DNA from: JAENVU01 sp963756815
GTDB lineage: Bacteria > Actinomycetota > Acidimicrobiia > IMCC26256 > JAENVU01
DNA length: 64,000 bases
Direction of reading: 5' to 3'
NCBI GenBank assembly: GCA_963756815.1
Contig: CAVWPR010000007.1
Span: 1 to 64,000, forward strand
Below, in pieces: positions 8,994-18,771 of the stretch (positions are counted from its first letter, which is position 1; every line of letters begins with the position of its first letter). Both the position numbers and the translations under genes were made by a program. A model generated the notes under the pieces. The model ran no database searches and was not told where the DNA came from. It saw nothing but the letters and a program-made list of their open reading frames with translations.

Positions 8994-9614
8994 GTGAGCG
9001 CCGCCGCCCCCACCGCCGCCGTCACCGAGGCGCGCCGCCAGGTCACCGCCGACGTGGTCCGGGACGCGGCGCGCACGCTGCTGCTCGACCGTGGGCCCGA
9101 CATCACCATGGACGACATCGCCGCCGCCGCCGGAGTGAGCCGGCGCACGGTGTTCCGTCACTTCGACTCCCGCGAGCACCTGCTCGCCGTCGCCCTCGAG
9201 GACGGCATCCGCCGGTACGGCGATCACCTGCCGCGCTTCGACGGCGACTGGGAGACCTGGCTCCGTGCGCTCTGTGACACGACCCACCGCATCCACGCGC
9301 AGTACGGCGCCGGTTACTGGGAGCTCCTCCACCGCACCGACCTCCCGCCCGAGCTCGCCGCGACCGAGCGGAAGCGTCAGGTCCTCCGCCGGGAGACGAT
9401 GACCAAGGTGGCGGGCAAGCTGTACCGCGAAGCCGGCGGCACGGGGCGCACACCGACGGACCTGACCGCGACCGTCGCCGCGCACCTCAGCCCGCGGTTC
9501 ACCGCCGCGGTGCTGCACGATGCCGGCCAGTCGTGGCGCACGGCCTCCGACCTCTCGTTCGCCGCGATCCACCAGGCGGTCACCTCGAGCCGGCGTCCCG
9601 CCGTCCGAACCTGA
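8994..9614 (+). CDS. TetR-family transcriptional regulator
   Basis: 206 residues from the GTG at 8994. Helix-turn-helix at about residues 35-60 (ITMDDIAAAAGVSRRTVFRHF). An in-frame GTG at 8967 would lie inside operator 2 and adds an unconvincing extension, so 8994 is preferred. Divergent from the amidohydrolase/dioxygenase operon; the two 18-bp palindromes between them strongly suggest it represses both directions until a ligand, perhaps an N-acyl amino acid, binds. Convergent with the secreted hydrolase gene downstream. Confidence 0.9.
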   Translation: MSAAAPTAAVTEARRQVTADVVRDAARTLLLDRGPDITMDDIAAAAGVSRRTVFRHFDSREHLLAVALEDGIRRYGDHLPRFDGDWETWLRALCDTTHRIHAQYGAGYWELLHRTDLPPELAATERKRQVLRRETMTKVAGKLYREAGGTGRTPTDLTATVAAHLSPRFTAAVLHDAGQSWRTASDLSFAAIHQAVTSSRRPAVRT

Positions 9615-9659
9615 CGCGACCGCGTCGAGCAACCAAGTGCACGGCAGGGCCGCCTGGCG

Positions 9660-10841
9660 TCAAGGGCGAATCGGCGCGGCGCGTCGAACCTCGAGGGGCG
9701 CGACCGGTACGCCGTCACTCCACACGCCGTTGCTGCGATGTCGGGCGCTGTTCCCCAGCGCGGCGTTCCGGTCCCTCCCGGAGTACGCGGCCGTCCGGAT
9801 GGCGTCCCAGACCTTCCAGCAGAAGTTCCAGTCGTACGCGTCGGCGGTGCCGCGCGGGGACGCACAGACACCGTGATGCGAGCTCAGCGCGGGCCGGCCG
9901 TGCGCGTCCGGCCTCGTCAGGACGAGATTCTTGTTGCGCCCGGGGATCCGACCCAGCTTCGGGAAGAGGGCGTTGCAGCTCGCGTCAGCAGATCCCGCCT
10001 CGGAGATGACGCCCTCGGCGCCGACGTGACACTCGAACAGCACGTCGGACGGAATGCCGGACATCGAGTCGTCCAGCGCCGGCTCGTCCTTCCCGGCGAG
10101 GCCGCCGTCGTGAGGATCATCCAGGAAGACGGCGCGGGGACGAGGCAGCCCGAGCCTGGCGTATCGGTTCACGAGGTTCGCGGTGATGATGCCTCCGAAG
10201 GAGAACCCGAAGTAGCTGGCGCGGTCGAGCCGCGGCTCGACGTGGCCGCGCTCCGTACGGAGGAAGTCCAGCGCGCCGCGGATGGCAGTCACCGCGGCGT
10301 CCATGCACGGCTCGATGTCGAACGGGCCGGGGCACGGAGTCGTCAGCCCGGTCTGCCAGCGCGGGTAGATCACGATGCTTCCGCCCCGAACGGTGTGGCG
10401 CACGAACTCGTACATCGTGTCGTACCCCGAGAACTCGCCGTAGCCGTGCATCACGACCGCGACGGGCGCCGACCGCGGTCGCGGACGAGTGGGTTCGAAC
10501 ACGTACCACGCGTCCGCACCGGCGCCGCCCGAGCTCACACGCCAGCCGCGGTGCGGCAGGTCACGACCGCCGGGACCGGTGGCGGGTTGCCGGGGCTGGC
10601 GGATCGCACCCGGCGGTGCCGCGGCTCCGGATGAAGGTGTCGACGTCGAACCGCCGGACGGAGCAGGTGATCGCTCCGCGGCGGACACCGGTGTGCAGGA
10701 CGACCCGGCGACGAGCAGCACCACCAGCATGCAGACGAAGTGCGGGGCACGCCGCCGCCGGCGAGCCGAGATGTCACTCGACCCAGGTCGACGACGGCGT
10801 CGACTGAGCCACGTGATCCTCATCCAGCCTGCGGCGCTCAC
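9660..10841 (-). CDS. secreted alpha/beta hydrolase
   Basis: 393 residues. Basic N-terminus, then a hydrophobic segment (MLVVLLVAGSSC) and a Ser/Pro-rich linker. The alpha/beta-hydrolase domain starts near AWYVFEPT, with an HGYGEFSGYD oxyanion region and nucleophile Ser in GFSFGG. Late cysteines suggest extracytoplasmic disulfides. The substrate is unknown; lipase, cutinase or polyester hydrolase are all possible. The GTG start at 10841 overlaps the stop of the upstream LuxR-type regulator (GTGA), implying coupling and control by that regulator. A naive reading frame fuses it to the regulator, which is an artefact of the frameshift in the latter. Confidence 0.75.
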   Translation of the reverse strand: MSAAGWMRITWLSRRRRRPGSSDISARRRRRAPHFVCMLVVLLVAGSSCTPVSAAERSPAPSGGSTSTPSSGAAAPPGAIRQPRQPATGPGGRDLPHRGWRVSSGGAGADAWYVFEPTRPRPRSAPVAVVMHGYGEFSGYDTMYEFVRHTVRGGSIVIYPRWQTGLTTPCPGPFDIEPCMDAAVTAIRGALDFLRTERGHVEPRLDRASYFGFSFGGIITANLVNRYARLGLPRPRAVFLDDPHDGGLAGKDEPALDDSMSGIPSDVLFECHVGAEGVISEAGSADASCNALFPKLGRIPGRNKNLVLTRPDAHGRPALSSHHGVCASPRGTADAYDWNFCWKVWDAIRTAAYSGRDRNAALGNSARHRSNGVWSDGVPVAPLEVRRAAPIRP

Positions 10842-13469
10842 GCGTCGTCCGCTCCCTGGAGCACGTCCGCGAGCTCCCGACGGTCCCGGACGCCGAGCTT
10901 CGTGCTGGCCCGCAACAGGTGACCCTCCACGGTTCGGACCCCGATACCGAGACGCTCGGCGATCGCGAGGTTGGAGAGCCCGGCACCCGCGAGCTGTCCG
11001 ATCTCCCGTTCCCGACGCGTGAGCGCCCGCCCCGGTTGCCGTCCGGCGAGCGCCGGGGTCCGGGCGTCGGGACACGCGCGGCGCAGCCGGTCGGACCGGC
11101 CCGCGGCGCGGCTCGCCCGCGACGGGAACCCGGCCGTCGCGGTACGCGGCGGCCGCCTGCGTCGCACACTCGGCCGCGACGAGCAGCATCCCTGCGACCT
11201 CGAACGTGGCGGCGATCTCTTCGAGCGCGACACCGTCGTCGTCGACGAGCGCCTGGGCGTGCCGGTGGAACAGCACGTGCCACGGCAGCCCGCCGCCCGC
11301 GGCCACCGCGCCGAGACCCTCGACGACGACGCGACCGTCACCGCCGATCCGCAGCGCTTCGTGGAGCAGCAGTCCCGCGACGAACGGACTGCCCCGGTCG
11401 CTCGCCTCCTGTGCGGCGCAGACGAGCAGATCGACCGGGCCGGTGATCTCGCCTGCTGCGGCCGCAGCCCACGCGCGTCCGATCGTCACGTCGTGGTCGT
11501 TGAGTCGCACCACCCAGTCGAGCGCGTCGAGCTCGGCGACCGCGGCGCGTGCGCCGACGAGGTCGCCGCGTTGGGCGGCCGCCTGCGCGAGCAGACCCAG
11601 GCACCACGGCCGGTAACCCGCGGGGTCGGACACGCGGAAGGCGACCTCGGCCTCCCGCAGCATGGTGGTCGCACTCTCGAGATCCCCGCCGAGGAGCGCC
11701 AGCTTGCCGAGCACGAGACTCGATCCGCACACGACCTCGTCGTCGCCGTCCTCGATGGCCTGGGCGCGGATCGGTACGACGACGCCGCGAGCCTCCTCGA
11801 GGCGCCCGAGGCAGACGAGCGCGTTGATCCACTGCGCCATCACCCAGCCGATCCCGCGCGGCAGCTCGCCGAGGTGCTCCAGGCCGAGCGGCACGAGCGC
11901 CTCGCAGAGGTCGAGGGCGCCCTGGGGATCGCCCGAGAACGACAGTCCCGTCGCCGCGGCGGTGATCGCGCGCAGGCGTGCCTGCGCGTCGGCGTCGGGA
12001 TCCTCGGCGATCGGACGGGCGAGCCCGCTCGCCTCGCGGAGCTCCCCGGCGGCCACGAGCATCGCCGACCGGAGCGCGGTGATGCGCTGCTGTGCGTCAC
12101 GGGTGCGGATCCGGTCACCGATCGCGGCGAGCGCGGTGTCCGTCTCTCCGACCCGGCCCAGACCCCAGAACCCGGCCTCGGCGCGGATCATCGCGACGCG
12201 CGCGAGCATCGCGTCCGAGAGGTCGGAGGACTCCAACGCGACGCAGTCGGCGAGCGCCTCCTCGAACCGGCCGGCCCAGTACCGGCCCTCCGCCCGGGCG
12301 AGGCGCGCGTGGTCGCCGCCGCCCGCGGCGATGGCGGCGTCGGCGAAGCGCTCGCCGAGGGCGCCGTCGAACCGGCGCGTCGCTCGTTCGGAGGCGTGGA
12401 CCAGCTGGTCCGGCTCCACCGGTACACCGCCGTCGAGTTGCCAGGTGATTCGACGGAGCAGCGCGAGGTCGTCACCGGGTGCGACGGTGGTCGCCGCCGC
12501 GAGGACACGACACCAGTGCTGACGATCCGCAGTCGGAGTCTCGGCCCGCACCACCTCACCGAAGAGCGGGTGATCGAGTCGGAGGGCATCCGCACGTTCG
12601 CTCGCGGCGACGACGAACCCGCGCCGAAGAAGACGCGCCACGGCGGTCGGTGAGCACTCCCGCTCGACGACCGACCGATCGATCGTCTCTCCGACCGCGA
12701 GCAGCTCGACGACCCGTCGATCTTCCTCGTCGAGACCCCGCAACCGCAGCTCGACGAGCTCGCGCAGGCGCGTCCCGACGATCACGTCGCCGTGCCGGCG
12801 CCAGAGCCCGTCGGTGCTCACCAGGCGTCCGGTCCGGCACAGCTCGTCGACGACCTCGTGCAACGACAGCGGGTTCCCACCGGTGAGGTGCCAGAGCTGC
12901 CATGCGGTCGCCTCCTCGACGGGTCCGTCGAGGACGGTGCGCAGCAGGGATGCGACGTCGTCGGAGCCGAGCGGGACGAGGTCGATGCGTTCGGCGAGCC
13001 CATCACGCCAGAGTGCTGTGATCGCGTCCTCGACCGGCTCGCCGGTCCGTACCGCCACCAACACGCGAACGTCGGCGGCCACCACGAGGTGGTGCACGAG
13101 TGCCGACGAGAGCGCGTCGAGCAGGTGCGCGTCGTCGACGACGAGAAGATGCGGCCGCGCGGCGGGATCGGTCAGCTGCCGGCGCACCGCGCGGAACACG
13201 TCGAGCGGCGCCGACATCTCGGACTGGTCGTCCGGCAACAGACCGGCGACCGCGCCGAGTGGGAGCGCCCTCGCCGATTCCGTCCCGGTGATGCGCACGA
13301 CGCTCACGACGTCGTCGAGCTCCTCGGCGAGCGTCTGGAGGAGCCGGGTCTTGCCGGTACCGGGTGGCGCGACGACCACGACGCCCCGCCGATCGTGCAC
13401 GAGCTGCCGCCGGATGAGCGCAAGCTCCTCGTCCCGCCCGGTGAGCGGCCACAGCCCCATGGGACGCAT
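10838..13469 (-). CDS. LuxR-family LAL-type ATPase regulator (frameshifted)
   Basis: About 877 codons. N-terminal AAA/NACHT-like ATPase with Walker A (APPGTGKTRLL) and Walker B (LLVVDDAHLLD), a long helical TPR-like middle, and a C-terminal LuxR helix-turn-helix (LTRREREIGQLAGAGLSNLA, then VRTVEGHLLRASTKLGV). The HTH is one frame away from the ATPase; the frames join at about 11100-11130, next to the family's usual ARTPAL sequence. The start could be ATG 13469 or 13460. If the shift is real, the protein loses its DNA-binding domain and reads into the downstream hydrolase. Adjacent target: the coupled secreted hydrolase. Confidence 0.8.
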
Positions 13470-13584
13470 AGTGCCCAACCGGAGCGCCGGCGTACAGCCC
13501 TGGGTGGGACCACCGCCGCTCGGGGCCCGGTCGGCCTCGGAGTGCCGCACGCGCGAGGTCACCCTGTCGGCCGCTGCCGCGCGC

Positions 13585-14440
13585 TCACCCCGGGCTGACG
13601 ACGGGGACGAATCCCGGGAGCAGGTGCTCTCGCGCGCACACGTCCTGGGCCTCGAACACCTTGCCGCTCCACTCGCCCGCGTGCCCAGCCCGCGCCAGCC
13701 ACGCCACGGCGGCGCCGATGGCGTCGGGCGGCGCGCCGGCAGCGGCATCGAACCCGAAGCGAGCCATGTCGTGCGCGATGCGCTCCGTCGCGACGTAGCC
13801 CGGCTCGACGTTGACGCATGCGATCCCGAGCGGATGCAGCTCGGCGTGCAGCACGCCGGCGACGCGATGCAGCGCGCCCTTGGAGATCGCGTAGCCGAGT
13901 CCCCAACCGCCCTCCCCCGCCGGCGCCTTCGGCTCCATCCACGCCACGCCCGACGTCACGTTCGCGATCAGCCCGTCGCCGCGTTCGATCATCTGGGGCA
14001 GCACCAGGCGGGTCAGCACGAGCGGTGCCATCACGTTGGCCTCGAGGTGCGCGTCGAGCAGGCCGTCGGGCGTGTCGCGAAAGCGGTCCATGTGGCCCGG
14101 GCCGACGTAGCGACCGTTGTTGACGAGCACGTCGACGCGTCCCATGCGCTCGAGCACGGTCGCGGCCGCCGCGCCCAGCGACGCGCGGTCGAGGAGGTCG
14201 CCGGGCACCACGAGGGCCTCTCGGTGCTCGGCCCGGATCGCCGCCGCCGTGGTCGCGAGACTTCCCGGCAACGCGGAGACGTCGGAACGCGCCACCGTCG
14301 ACGAATGCTCGCGGGCCTCACCGTCGTGCACCGTGCGGGCGAGGATCGCGACGTCGTAGCCCGCGCGCGGCGAGATGGATCGCGATCGCCTTGCCGATGC
14401 CACGGCTCGCTCCGGTCACGAACGCGACGGGCGACGTCAT
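13585..14440 (-). CDS. short-chain dehydrogenase/reductase (frameshifted near N-terminus)
   Basis: About 285 codons. The N-terminal Rossmann motif TGASRGIGKAIAIHLAARG starts at the ATG at 14440. One base too many in the GCGCGCGGGC stretch (about 14365-14375) throws the frame off, and the next frame resumes as GYDVAILARTV. Seen further: VNNGR, catalytic YAISKGALHR (YxxxK) and a PGYVATE segment. NAD(P)-dependent oxidoreductase of unknown substrate. Divergent from the LLM-class oxidoreductase gene with 27 bases between starts. Confidence 0.82.
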
Positions 14441-14467
14441 GGTGGGCCATCGTTACGATTGGCGGCC

Positions 14468-15469
14468 GTGGACGCCAGTCGACCCTTCGGGCGCGGCTCG
14501 GTCTCGTTGCGCTGCTATCCGCACCTCGACCTCGGCGCGCCCGAGATCGTCGCCGAGATGCGCGCCCAGGCCGCGCTCGCGGCCGAGCACGGGTTCGACG
14601 GCGTGATGACCAGCGAGCATCACGGCGGCTTCGCCGGATACCTCCCGAACCCGCTCCAGCTCGCCGGCTTCCTCCTCGACGCCATGCCGCGCGGTTGGGC
14701 CGCCGCGTGCCCGGTGCTCGCGACCCTGCGGCCCGCCGCACTGATCGCGGAGGAGACCGCGTGGCTGGCGGCCCGCCATCCCGAGCGGGTGGGTGTCGGC
14801 CTCGCCGCCGGCGCGCTCGAGCAGGACTTCGCGGTGATGGACCTCGACACGCGCGACCTCACCGCCCGCTTCACCCACGCGCTGGAACGTGTGACCGCGC
14901 TGCTGCGCGGCGAGACCGACGACGCCCTCGCCGGCGACCCCGCCATCGCTCGCTGTCGCGTGCACCCGGTTCCGGTCCTGAGCGCCGCCGCGAGCCTGAT
15001 CGCGGTCCGACGGGCCGCGCGGGTCGGTGCCGGCGTCATCCTCGATTCCCTCGCCTCGGTGGCGCGGTGCCGGGAGCTGACGGACGCGTACCGCGCCGCC
15101 GGCGGTGCCGAGTCGATCGTCCTCGTCCGTCGGGTGTGGGTCGGCGACCCGCCACGCGCCCGCCTCGACGACCAGGTGCAGGTGTACCGCAGCTACGCGC
15201 CGCCGGGCGCGACCGCGGCGTGGGGTGCCGACGAGCTGCTCACCGACACCGATGATGACGCGCTGGCGGCACGCGTCGCGCAGACCGTTCTCGATGCCGG
15301 CGCCGACGCGTGCAACGTGCGCATCCACGTGCCCGGCGTCGATCCCGTTGCCGCTCGCACGCAGATCGCGCATCTCGGCCGCGAGGTCGTCCCGCGGCTC
15401 CGCGAGACGCTCTGCGCAGCAGCCCGAGATCCTCGGCCGCGATCCCGTCGGGAACGTCCTCTGCGGTGA
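14468..15469 (+). CDS. LLM-class (luciferase-like) flavin/F420-dependent oxidoreductase
   Basis: 333 residues from the GTG at 14468, chosen because it fits the family N-terminus and leaves room for the divergent SDR promoter. Bacterial-luciferase fold: the early beta strand VSLRCYPHL, EHGFDGVMTSEHHGGF, and the ATLRPAALIAEETAWLAARHPERVGVGLAAG region match the family. In actinobacteria these enzymes commonly use F420; the exact cofactor (FMN or F420) cannot be read from the sequence. Likely part of the local catabolic gene set with the carotenoid oxygenase downstream. Confidence 0.83.
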   Translation: MDASRPFGRGSVSLRCYPHLDLGAPEIVAEMRAQAALAAEHGFDGVMTSEHHGGFAGYLPNPLQLAGFLLDAMPRGWAAACPVLATLRPAALIAEETAWLAARHPERVGVGLAAGALEQDFAVMDLDTRDLTARFTHALERVTALLRGETDDALAGDPAIARCRVHPVPVLSAAASLIAVRRAARVGAGVILDSLASVARCRELTDAYRAAGGAESIVLVRRVWVGDPPRARLDDQVQVYRSYAPPGATAAWGADELLTDTDDDALAARVAQTVLDAGADACNVRIHVPGVDPVAARTQIAHLGREVVPRLRETLCAAARDPRPRSRRERPLR

Positions 15470-15578
15470 TGGGTCGGGTCGAAGCGCTCGAATCGCCCGG
15501 TCATGCGAGCCCGGCTCAAGCACCGGGACACGGGCGCCGACGCACCAGTGCCTCCCGCCCGCGATCCGGAGGAGCACG

Positions 15579-17006
15579 ATGAGCGCCGTGCCCACCGACG
15601 ATTCCCCGCCGATCCCCACACCCGTCGACCCGGCCGCGACGCCGACGCTCTCGGGTGTCCTGGCGCCCGTGGCCGAGGAGCGCGACGCCGAGTCGCTGTC
15701 GGTCGTCGGCGAGCTCCCGGCCGACCTGCGCGGCGCGTACCTGCGCAACGGTCCGAACCCGCTGTACCCACCGCTCGGCAGCTATACGTTCCCGCTCGAG
15801 GGCGACGCGATGCTGCACGGCATCTGGATCGACGACGACGGATCGGCGCGGTACCGCAACCGCTTCGTGTGGACTCCGCAACTCGAGGTCGAGCGCGACG
15901 CCGGGCGCGCGTTGTGGGCGGGGATCATGACGCCGTGGTTCCCCGGTCCGGATCTCGTGCCGGCCGAGCTCGCGGACAACTTCAAGCCGTCGCCGTTCAT
16001 CAACGTGATCCACCACGGCGGACGCTGGATCGCGCTGTCGGAGGTCGACCCGCCGTGGGAGATCACCGCCGACCTCGGGACCGTCGGCCACGAGCCCTTC
16101 ACCTGGGACGGTGCGATCCCCGGCACCTGCGCGCACCCACGCGTGGATCCCGCGACCGGCGAGATGGTGATGTTCCGCTACGACCTCGCCGAGCCGTACC
16201 TCACGTGGTTCGTGATCGGCGCCGACGGCACCGTCGCCCGGCCGCCCGAGGTCGTCCCGGTCGACGGGTCGTACATGATCCACGACTTCGTGCTCACGCC
16301 GCAGTACGTGGTGATCTTCGTCGCCCCGGCGGAGTTCGACCTCCAGGCGCTCATGACGGGCAGCGGCCCCCCGCTGGCGTGGCACGGCGACCAGCCCGTA
16401 CGCATCGCGGTGATCCCACGCGCGACCGGCGTCGCGGAGATGCGCTGGATCGAGACCGACCCGTTCTGGGCGTACCACTTCGCGAACGGGTACGAGGACG
16501 GCGACACGATCGTCGTCGACTTCTCCAAGTTCCACCACTTCGCGCTCGGCCCGAGCTCGGACCAGTCGGGTGCGGTGACCCGTGCGCGGATCGACCTGGC
16601 GACCGGTTCCGTGAACCTCGAGACGTTCGCCGACCGTCTCACCGAGTTCCCGCGCATCGACGACCGGCTCCAGACCCGGCCGCACCGGTACTTCACCGTG
16701 TCGGCGAAGTCGACCGATCTCCCGATCGGCCAGTTCGACGTGCTGGCGCGCTTCGACACCACGACCGGCGCGGCGACGGAGTGGGACTCCGGGGACTGGC
16801 TCTTCGACGAGGTCGTCTTCGCCCGCGCCAGGGGTCGCGGGCCGGAGGAGGGCTACTCCGTGACCTTCCGTACCGATCGCAGGACCATGCGCAGCGACTG
16901 GGTCGTGCTCGACGCGTCCGACGTCGCCGCGGGACCGGTCGCACGCGTGGAGCTCCCGTTCCGTGTCCCCGCCGGGCTGCACGGCAACTGGTTCCCCGCC
17001 GACTGA
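15579..17006 (+). CDS. carotenoid oxygenase family protein (apocarotenoid/lignostilbene dioxygenase type)
   Basis: 475 residues, normal for the family. The four Fe(II)-ligand histidines are placed as expected: His186 (CAHPRVD), His235 (MIHDFVLT), His300 (AYHFANGYE) and His468 (GLHGNW). Family members split conjugated C=C bonds of carotenoids, apocarotenoids or stilbenes with O2. The ATG at 15579 has a GGAGGAG site 4 bases upstream; the open frame starting farther upstream is not coding. No carotenoid biosynthesis genes are nearby, so an aromatic stilbene-like substrate is equally plausible. Confidence 0.93.
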   Translation: MSAVPTDDSPPIPTPVDPAATPTLSGVLAPVAEERDAESLSVVGELPADLRGAYLRNGPNPLYPPLGSYTFPLEGDAMLHGIWIDDDGSARYRNRFVWTPQLEVERDAGRALWAGIMTPWFPGPDLVPAELADNFKPSPFINVIHHGGRWIALSEVDPPWEITADLGTVGHEPFTWDGAIPGTCAHPRVDPATGEMVMFRYDLAEPYLTWFVIGADGTVARPPEVVPVDGSYMIHDFVLTPQYVVIFVAPAEFDLQALMTGSGPPLAWHGDQPVRIAVIPRATGVAEMRWIETDPFWAYHFANGYEDGDTIVVDFSKFHHFALGPSSDQSGAVTRARIDLATGSVNLETFADRLTEFPRIDDRLQTRPHRYFTVSAKSTDLPIGQFDVLARFDTTTGAATEWDSGDWLFDEVVFARARGRGPEEGYSVTFRTDRRTMRSDWVVLDASDVAAGPVARVELPFRVPAGLHGNWFPAD

Positions 17007-17050
17007 CCCGTCCGCCGTACGGTGAGCCCACCCCACGCGAGGAGCGAGTC

Positions 17051-18028
17051 ATGGAGCACATCGGTCTCGGAACGCTCGACGTCGGCCGCATCGGCCTCGG
17101 GGGCATGGGAATGTCGGCTGCGTACACCGGCGCCGGCACCGACGACGCGGAATCCATCCGCACCATTCACCGAGCGCTCGACCTGGGCGTCACCCTCATC
17201 GACACCGCGGAGATCTACGGGCCCTTCACCAACGAGGAGCTCGTCGGCACCGCGGTCAAGGCTCGGCGCGACGACGTCGTCCTCGCGTCGAAGTTCGGCC
17301 TCGTCTCCCACGCCGGCGACGGTCCGTGGCACCGCGACAGCAGCCCGGCCAACGTCCGCACCGCGCTCGAGGGATCGCTGCGGAGGCTCGGCACCGATCA
17401 CGTCGACCTCTACTACCAACACCGGGTCGACCCGAACACGCCGATCGAGGACACCGTCGGCGCGCTCGCCGAGCTCGTCGCCGAGGGCAAGGTTCGGCAC
17501 ATCGGGCTCTCCGAGGCCGGTCCCGCCACGATCCGTCGCGCCCACGCCGTGCACCCGATCACCGCGCTGCAGTCGGAATACTCCTTGTGGACCCGGGACC
17601 CGGAGCCGAAGGTCCTGCCGTTGTTGCGCGAGCTCGGCATCGGCTTCGTCGCCTACTCCCCGCTCGGGCGCGGATTCCTCACCGGCCAGATCCGCTCCAC
17701 GGACGACTTCGCCGACGACGACTCCCGCCGGACCAACCCGCGCTTCACCGGCGACAACTTCGCCCGCAACCTCCGTGCCGTCGAAGAGGTCGAAGCCATC
17801 GCTCGTGAGGTCGGTGCCACCCCGGCCCAGGTCGCCCTGGCATGGGTCCTCGCCCAGGGCGACGACATCGCACCGATCCCCGGCACCAAACGGGTCGCCC
17901 GCGTCGAGGAGAACGTCGGGGCCGACGCCGTCCGGCTGACCTCCGAGCAGATCGACCAGCTCACCAGCGTCACTCCCGCCGTCGGCGACCACCACAACGA
18001 GCAGCAGATGCGGATGATCGAGCGCTGA
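17051..18028 (+). CDS. aldo/keto reductase
   Basis: 325 residues. The catalytic tetrad is intact: Asp51, Tyr56, Lys81, His124 (IDTAEIYG, ASKFG, YYQHR). NADPH-binding C-terminal elements (PIPGTKRVARVEENV) are present. Closest to the YajO/AKR11-13-like groups that reduce small aldehydes and ketones. GAGGAGCG lies before the ATG, 45 bases after the carotenoid oxygenase stop, so it may be co-transcribed and could reduce the aldehyde products of cleavage (inference). Confidence 0.93.
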   Translation: MEHIGLGTLDVGRIGLGGMGMSAAYTGAGTDDAESIRTIHRALDLGVTLIDTAEIYGPFTNEELVGTAVKARRDDVVLASKFGLVSHAGDGPWHRDSSPANVRTALEGSLRRLGTDHVDLYYQHRVDPNTPIEDTVGALAELVAEGKVRHIGLSEAGPATIRRAHAVHPITALQSEYSLWTRDPEPKVLPLLRELGIGFVAYSPLGRGFLTGQIRSTDDFADDDSRRTNPRFTGDNFARNLRAVEEVEAIAREVGATPAQVALAWVLAQGDDIAPIPGTKRVARVEENVGADAVRLTSEQIDQLTSVTPAVGDHHNEQQMRMIER

Positions 18029-18168
18029 GCGGTCACCTTCACCGCCAGGGGTTGACCGGCCCCGTGCGAAGCGCGACGGTCGGTCCTCCGGCCGACTCCG
18101 GGAGGCACCCATGAGCGCCACGAGGGCGGAAGACGGCGCGACCGACCGCGCGCGTCGAGAACGTCGAC

Positions 18169-18771
18169 ATGAAGCTCGAGACGATCGTCATCCCCGTCGC
18201 GGACGTCGATCGCGCCAAGGAGTTCTACGAACGGATCGGCTGGCGTCTCGACGCCGACTTCGGCGACGACACGTTCCGGATCGTGCAGCTGACGCCGCCA
18301 GGCTCGGCGTGCTCGATCCAGTTCGGCATCGGGCTCACCTCGGCGGCGCCCGGATCGGCGGAGAGTCTCCTCGTCGTCTCGGACATCGAAGCGGCCCACG
18401 CCGAGCTCGCCGGCCGCGACGTCGACGCCGGCGTCTTCCACGACACCAGCGTCGGCTACAACCGCTTCGACCCGCGGACGCGGGCGGACGGACCGGATCC
18501 GGCGCGGAGCACGTACGCGTCCTTCGCGGAGTTCCGCGACCCGGACGGCAACGTGTGGCAGCTGCAGGAGATCACCGGTCGACTCCCGGGTCGCATCGAC
18601 TCGGGCGTCACGTCGTTCGGCTCCGTCGGCGATCTCGCCGCCGCGCTCGAGCGCGCCGAGAAGGCGCACGGCGAGCACGAGCAGCGCACCGGTGAGCGGG
18701 ACGTGAACTGGCCGGCGTGGTACGCCGCGTTCATGGTGGCGGAGCAGTCGGGCGCAGAGCCCCCGAGGTGA
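18169..18771 (+). CDS. VOC/glyoxalase-fold protein (start probably displaced by a frameshift)
   Basis: 200 residues as read, with a VOC domain over about residues 1-128 (MKLETIVIPVADVDRAKEFYERIGW ... FRDPDGNVWQLQEI split over the domain). A better start may be ATG 18111, preceded by GGGAGG; it reads MSATRAEDG in another frame, and a one-base shift near 18150 would join it to VENVDMKLET, a common N-terminus in this family. The extra C-terminal tail (about 60 residues) includes NWPAWYAAFMV, seen in some VOC proteins. Metal-dependent lyase, dioxygenase or binding protein; no function can be named. The stop overlaps the next gene's GTG. Confidence 0.82.
   Translation: MKLETIVIPVADVDRAKEFYERIGWRLDADFGDDTFRIVQLTPPGSACSIQFGIGLTSAAPGSAESLLVVSDIEAAHAELAGRDVDAGVFHDTSVGYNRFDPRTRADGPDPARSTYASFAEFRDPDGNVWQLQEITGRLPGRIDSGVTSFGSVGDLAAALERAEKAHGEHEQRTGERDVNWPAWYAAFMVAEQSGAEPPR

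Noticed and set aside
9660..13748. A single 1362-residue regulator-hydrolase fusion protein
   Set aside because: The LuxR DNA-binding region lies in another frame with its own stop at 10838, overlapping a GTG and signal peptide of the hydrolase. The fusion arises from a one-base shift.
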